Part shown: piece by piece, positions 60,175 to 64,000 of the stretch
Position numbering within the stretch: the stretch's first letter is position 1
Layout of the letters: the number at the start of each line of letters is the position of its first letter
Assembly: GCA_015061685.1 (NCBI GenBank)
Contig: SUWD01000003.1
Span: forward strand, 62,001 to 126,000
DNA: 64,000 bases
Reading direction: 5' to 3'
From: Lentisphaerota bacterium
Lineage (GTDB): Bacteria > Verrucomicrobiota > Lentisphaeria > Victivallales > Victivallaceae
The notes under the pieces: model-generated
What the model was told of the DNA's origin: nothing
Databases searched by the model: none
Seen by the model: only the letters and a program-made list of their open reading frames with translations
Made by a program: the position numbers and the translations under genes

Positions 60175-61362
60175 TCAGTCCAGAGATTTTGAAATGATTT
60201 CACCGCGGCGTACCGTCAGCAGCGGCCGGTTGGTTCCTCTTTCAAAGATCGCCAGATCCGCCCGCAAACCGGGAAGCAGCTGACCGCGGTCAGAGAGGTT
60301 GAAGTGTTCCGCCGGATTGCGGGTGACCGCCTGGGCGGCTTTGGTTTCCGAAAGATGCCCGCAACTCATCAAACTGTGCCATCCGGCATCCAGCATCGTG
60401 GTCGTACCGGCAAGTTTCCCGGCTGAAGTCTGGGAAAATCCGTCTTTGACGATGATTTCTGACGGCCCGATATGGTAAGCTCCGTCGGGCATACCGCTTG
60501 CCATGGTTCCGTCGCTGATACCGATGATCTGCCGCAAGGTTTTGCAGCGGCAGGCGAGATCGACCATCCGGGAGTGGACATGACGGCCGTCAATGATCAA
60601 TTCCACGGTGACCCGGTCATCGGTAAGGACGATCCCCGGCAGACCGACATTGCGTTGATGCAGAGGATTCATACCGTTGAAAAGGTGCGTACAGTGGTTC
60701 GCTCCGGCATCAATGGCACGCAGCGTCTCCTTTTCTCCGGCAAGACTGTGCCCCATGGAAGCAATAACATTACGGGAGACGAGCAACTCGATCAATTTAT
60801 CGGCATTTGCCAATTCCGGGGCAAAGGTCATAACTTTGACCATATTTTCTCCGGCGTCGATCAGATCGGCGGCAAATTTCAGGTCGATTTCCCGCAAAGA
60901 AGTGCGGGGCTGGGCACCGGATTTCTCCGGATTGAGGAAAGGTCCTTCAATATTTATTCCCACGGCATCAGCTCCGGGGAGCGGCTCTTTCATAGCGGCA
61001 ACCAGAGCCCGGAGATTGGCGATCATCGCATCCGGAGTGTCGGAAACCACCGTCGGGAAAAAGCCGGTTGCTCCACGCTCGCCCAGAATCGAACTCATCG
61101 CTGAAAGATCATTCCGGGAATCCAGCACCCTCGAACAATCAAAACCGCCTGCCCCGTGGATGTGAGTATCAATAAATCCCGGAGTAAGATAGGCATTGTC
61201 AAACTGAAAAAGTTCCAATTCTTTGTCCATGGAAAATCCGGACATGCCGCCCACGGCAATGATCTTGTCGTTTTCACACAAAACACCGCCATTGGGGATG
61301 ATATGATCCGGCGTAATCAGATAATCTGCCAGATAAAGTCTGCGAACTCGGCTTTTTTTCAT
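60175..61362 (-). CDS. nagA: N-acetylglucosamine-6-phosphate deacetylase
   Basis: 395 residues from the ATG at 61362 (a TTG three codons earlier is a less likely start). It removes acetate from GlcNAc-6-P in amino-sugar recycling, consistent with the neighbouring amidase that releases cell-wall fragments. Amidohydrolase fold: LTPGFIDTHIHGAGGFD with the metal ligands, GINIEGPFLNPEKSGAQP, GHSLAGEKETLRAIDAG, NHCTHLFNGMNPLHQRNVG, IIDGRHVH and SDGTMASGMPDG. Full length. Confidence 0.93.
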   Translation of the reverse strand: MKKSRVRRLYLADYLITPDHIIPNGGVLCENDKIIAVGGMSGFSMDKELELFQFDNAYLTPGFIDTHIHGAGGFDCSRVLDSRNDLSAMSSILGERGATGFFPTVVSDTPDAMIANLRALVAAMKEPLPGADAVGINIEGPFLNPEKSGAQPRTSLREIDLKFAADLIDAGENMVKVMTFAPELANADKLIELLVSRNVIASMGHSLAGEKETLRAIDAGANHCTHLFNGMNPLHQRNVGLPGIVLTDDRVTVELIIDGRHVHSRMVDLACRCKTLRQIIGISDGTMASGMPDGAYHIGPSEIIVKDGFSQTSAGKLAGTTTMLDAGWHSLMSCGHLSETKAAQAVTRNPAEHFNLSDRGQLLPGLRADLAIFERGTNRPLLTVRRGEIISKSLD

Positions 61363-61448
61363 AATTTCCAATCAAAAAAAAGATGGTTTGATACAGAAGA
61401 TAATATAGTACCGCCGGAGAAGTTTTTCAAGGGCGGGATATAAATTCC

Positions 61449-62402
61449 TTATTTCGGTTTGGTCGTGCGGCTGAATTGGACGATCCCGTCAACGATGCCG
61501 TAAGCAACTTTGTCGATATAAGATTTTTCATTAAGTTTGCGTTCCTCACCGGCATTGGTTATAAAACCGATCTCCACCAGCACGCCGGGAGCATTGATAT
61601 CCCGCAAAACGGCAAATCTTGCCCGCTTCACGCCGCGATCGACCGCCCCGGTACGCCGGAGAAGCGACTGCTGGATATTCCATGCCAGAAGGAAATTTGC
61701 CGGATCCTGTTTGTTACCGGCATATACGGTATTGGAAATTTTTCCGCCGTTGCTGGATGCCGCTCCTGCCGGAGTGAGGCAGTAAGTTTCGATCCCTTTA
61801 ACCGTGCGGGCGGAGGTGGAATTGACATGGACGGAAACAAAAAGATCACTGCCATATCTTTTCTGCATAGCTCCGATCTGATCGATGGGGACATAAATAT
61901 CCGAAGTGCGGGTCATATGTACCTGAAATCCGTATGACCGCAAAATTTCAGCCAGCCGCAGACCGACTTTGAGAGTGATCATCTTCTCTTTGGAGATCGC
62001 CCCCAAAGCTCCGGGATCTTTACCGCCATGTCCCATGTCGATCATGATCGAAGTGATCTTTTTCCGGGGGACAGTCGCCGGGAAAAGCAGCGGACGGAGA
62101 GTTTTGAACCAATCCAGATTGGAGACCCACAATGAATTATTTTCGCTGTGCGGCACATGAAGCAGTTCTATTTTGCCGTTGTTGCAGAGCATACGTCTCT
62201 GATCTTTGTCAAAAACGCAAAGGTATCCTCTGCCGACGGCATTGAATGAGCCTTTTTGCTCAAACGTGCGGAACTTATTACCGCTCATCAAGTCATAGAG
62301 ATTGCTGTACCTGACCTGTTTGACCGTTTTCTGCCGGACAGAAGCGGCAAAGAGCAGAGGCATTGCCGCAAGGATAAAGATCAGACATAAAAAACGGCAC
62401 AT
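61449..62402 (-). CDS. N-acetylmuramoyl-L-alanine amidase (Amidase_3)
   Basis: 317 residues. Signal peptide 1-19 (MCRFLCLIFILAAMPLLFA). N-terminal part (about 20-110) unassigned. C-terminal Amidase_3 domain (about 115-315): SIMIDMGHGGKDPGALG (zinc His), GLRLAEILRSYGFQVHMTRT, FVSVHVNSTSA (second His), GVLVEIGFITNAGEER with catalytic Glu. It cleaves peptidoglycan between MurNAc and L-Ala during division or turnover. Start overlaps the stop of the kinase gene by one base (TAATG). Confidence 0.9.
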   Translation of the reverse strand: MCRFLCLIFILAAMPLLFAASVRQKTVKQVRYSNLYDLMSGNKFRTFEQKGSFNAVGRGYLCVFDKDQRRMLCNNGKIELLHVPHSENNSLWVSNLDWFKTLRPLLFPATVPRKKITSIMIDMGHGGKDPGALGAISKEKMITLKVGLRLAEILRSYGFQVHMTRTSDIYVPIDQIGAMQKRYGSDLFVSVHVNSTSARTVKGIETYCLTPAGAASSNGGKISNTVYAGNKQDPANFLLAWNIQQSLLRRTGAVDRGVKRARFAVLRDINAPGVLVEIGFITNAGEERKLNEKSYIDKVAYGIVDGIVQFSRTTKPK

Positions 62403-63253
62403 TATTTCCGCCCTGCTTCAGAAAGTTTGATCAGATTGTAAAAATCTTCCGACGGCGGATACATGGCAAGGGTATTTTTACCGATCTCCACGCTTTGGGC
62501 AAGTGAACCGTAAACAAATGCTTTTGCGGCACAAACCGCCTGCTTCCAGGACATATCCAGTGCGAGCATCCCCGTCAATGCCGCCGAAAGCGTCGTTCCG
62601 GCACCGTAAGTATTCTGCGGCAGAAGTTCCAGTTTCGGCGAAGCGATCGTATAAATTTTGCCGTCTCCGGCGATCACATCAAGAGCCTGTTTGCCCTCAA
62701 CAGCTCCCCCTTTGAGCCAGATGAAAGCTGAATACATTTCCATAAGCTCCCCGGCGGCATCGAGCATATCGGAGAGAGCGGCAATCTTTTTCCCGAGGAT
62801 AGTTTCTGCTTCCGGCACGCTGAGCGTGATCCATGCGGCAAGCGGGAAAAGCTCACTTTTAACAACTTCCACGACCTCATCGGCAATGGCATTTTTTCCG
62901 GTAAGAGAGAGCATTTCCGGGTCACAGATCAATTCAAGATCATATTTTTTCACCGCTTCAGCAACGGCACGGATGCTTTCTGCTGAAAAAAGCATACCTG
63001 CTTTGATGCTTCTTACGGCGATTTTTTCCATTACGGTGTCGATCTGGCAGGCGATGATATCTGCCGGTACAACTTCGATCCGCCGGGTAACAGCGGGATT
63101 CTGACAGGTTACGGCACTGACGGCACAAGTGGCGTAAACCCCCAAAGCGTTGAAAGTTCTCAAATCGGCGGCGATCCCGGCACCACCGCCTGAATCACTG
63201 GCAGTTACACTCATTGCCGAGGGGTAAAATTGCATTTTGGTTCTCTTTGTCAT
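62402..63253 (-). CDS. ThiD-like hydroxymethylpyrimidine/pyridoxine kinase (divergent)
   Basis: 283 residues. Ribokinase-like fold: VTASDSGGGAGIAADLRTFNALGVYATCAVSAVT is the HMP/PMP kinase N-terminal motif, and NTYGAGTTLSAALTG is the C-terminal anion-hole loop. In ThiD this loop reads GTGC; here Thr replaces the Cys, and DPVM is DPEM. It therefore may have changed substrate or activity. No other thiamine or B6 genes are nearby. The gene's stop overlaps the amidase start, so it is co-transcribed with amidase. The start may be the ATG at 63253 or one 18 bases later. Confidence 0.8.
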   Translation of the reverse strand: MTKRTKMQFYPSAMSVTASDSGGGAGIAADLRTFNALGVYATCAVSAVTCQNPAVTRRIEVVPADIIACQIDTVMEKIAVRSIKAGMLFSAESIRAVAEAVKKYDLELICDPEMLSLTGKNAIADEVVEVVKSELFPLAAWITLSVPEAETILGKKIAALSDMLDAAGELMEMYSAFIWLKGGAVEGKQALDVIAGDGKIYTIASPKLELLPQNTYGAGTTLSAALTGMLALDMSWKQAVCAAKAFVYGSLAQSVEIGKNTLAMYPPSEDFYNLIKLSEAGRK

Positions 63254-63331
63254 TTGTTTTTATCCGGTTTTGAAGCTATCTTATATAATACACAATGCAA
63301 AATTTACACTCTAAACGGGAAAAAAACAACT

Positions 63332-64000
63332 GTGAACCGGGCTTTGATCAAAATAAAATCGATATTTTTTCTGATTTTGCTGTGCTTTATGCCCGCAATG
63401 CTCCGGGCGGATGTGCAGATCAATGCAGAAATCTCTTTGCGTACGGAGATTTCCGGATATGATGCCGATTTCCTGAAAAACGTTATCCGGCAGCTTGACC
63501 GCTATGCCCGGAGTGCGAAGTTGAGAAATTCCCGGCAGCAGTTGAATATCATCTGCGGAACAAGTGACAGCTTCCGCATTGCCGGGAAATACTTGTATAT
63601 CCCCGGCGATGCCGGACTCTGGCAGGAGAATTTCGCTCTGCGGCGCAAAATCTACGGAGTTTTGGCGGCCCACCGTTTCAACTTCCGTTATCCACCGGGA
63701 TCTGCCGGGGTCGCTCCGTGGATAGCCAACGCATTGGATTCCGAATTGCTGGCAGCTGAGACCAGCGGTCAATATTTTGTTTCCAACCGCAGTTTCCCTC
63801 TTTTGACCGGATTTGCCGCCAACTGCGGGAGATTGCCGAATTTTGAAGCAATGGCAAAACTCCAATACCCCTGCCGGGACAAGGTATTGCAGGATATTGC
63901 CGGAGAACAGGGCAGAATATTACTGCATATCCTCGCCGATGCCGGCAAAACCGGTGAACTTTTCTCCCGGAGTTGTGCCGGGGGTGATCCGGCTGAATTC
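63332..64000 (+). CDS. Exported protein of unknown function (partial, runs off the window)
   Basis: Frame opens with GTG at 63332 (CGGGAAAA upstream) and stays open for 223 codons to the window end. Signal peptide: KIKSIFFLILLCFMPAMLRA. The rest is an Arg/Leu-rich globular sequence (LKNVIRQLDRYARSAKLR, NSRQQLNIICGTSD) with no recognised family. It is transcribed away from the ThiD-like gene; 78 bp separate them. Confidence 0.65.
   Translation, partial: MNRALIKIKSIFFLILLCFMPAMLRADVQINAEISLRTEISGYDADFLKNVIRQLDRYARSAKLRNSRQQLNIICGTSDSFRIAGKYLYIPGDAGLWQENFALRRKIYGVLAAHRFNFRYPPGSAGVAPWIANALDSELLAAETSGQYFVSNRSFPLLTGFAANCGRLPNFEAMAKLQYPCRDKVLQDIAGEQGRILLHILADAGKTGELFSRSCAGGDPAEF

Overview
The window looks like a chromosomal segment of a strictly or mainly anaerobic Gram-negative bacterium of the PVC superphylum, most likely Lentisphaerae (Victivallis-like). 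Supporting signs are a 51-residue 'small basic protein' of the Chlamydiae/Verrucomicrobia type, a type II prepilin with the N-terminal methylation signature placed between a GntR/LacI-type regulator and an exported glycosidase, many zinc-ribbon-capped proteins, an oxygen-independent ribonucleotide reductase pair (nrdG-nrdD), outer-membrane lipoprotein maturation (lnt) and O-antigen ligase-like proteins. No rRNA, tRNA, CRISPR array or transposase gene was found. This lineage call is inference from gene content.

Layout. 1-11.5 kb: a four-gene minus-strand operon (10051 down to 2071) encodes a caspase-like C25-type protease with a zinc ribbon, a small unknown protein, an SPFH/band-7-like coiled-coil protein with zinc ribbons at both ends, and a 1369-residue zinc-ribbon/Sel1-repeat protein ending in a pseudopilin-like domain. 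The operon lies between a 5' fragment (about 300 bp, about 98% identical) and a full copy of one cation-efflux gene. A lipoprotein with the same pseudopilin-like module and a flavin reductase lie just beyond. This operon is the best candidate for an undescribed system. 11.5-25.3 kb: accessory carbohydrate metabolism (glycosidase, deacetylase-like protein, DeoR regulator and oxidoreductase, ceramidase-like enzyme, GntR/LacI regulator-pseudopilin-CBM9 glycosidase unit). 25.3-37.9 kb: cell envelope and housekeeping (O-antigen ligase, purU, ttcA-like, murA-lnt, sugar isomerase, SGNH-like hydrolase, SIS protein, esterase). 38-47 kb: nrdD, nrdG, small basic protein, MFS carrier, cdsA, SIS isomerase, Na+ symporter. 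47-64 kb: nitroreductase, second O-antigen ligase, dus, asd, ligA, mrp, rRNA methyltransferase, nagA, amidase, thiD-like kinase and a gene cut by the window end.

Intergenic space is dominated by repeats. A family of non-coding elements (about 147-430 bp, seven copies) has imperfect terminal inverted repeats beginning G(A/T)TA(A/T)TGTC; five copies have exact 8-bp target duplications and a sixth has a 7-of-8 match. These are MITEs. There is also a 218-bp tandem repeat family (43.4-44.0 kb, with an inverted single copy at 37.9 kb into which a MITE has inserted), a 123-bp tandem array (31.8-32.25 kb), and two smaller dispersed repeats shared by the 19.5-kb, 44.05-kb and 54.1-kb regions.

Regulatory signals visible by eye include tandem NrdR boxes with a 16-bp gap upstream of nrdG-nrdD, a near-perfect sigma-70 promoter for the GntR/LacI regulator, divergent promoters at 47.05 kb, and several strong intrinsic terminators.
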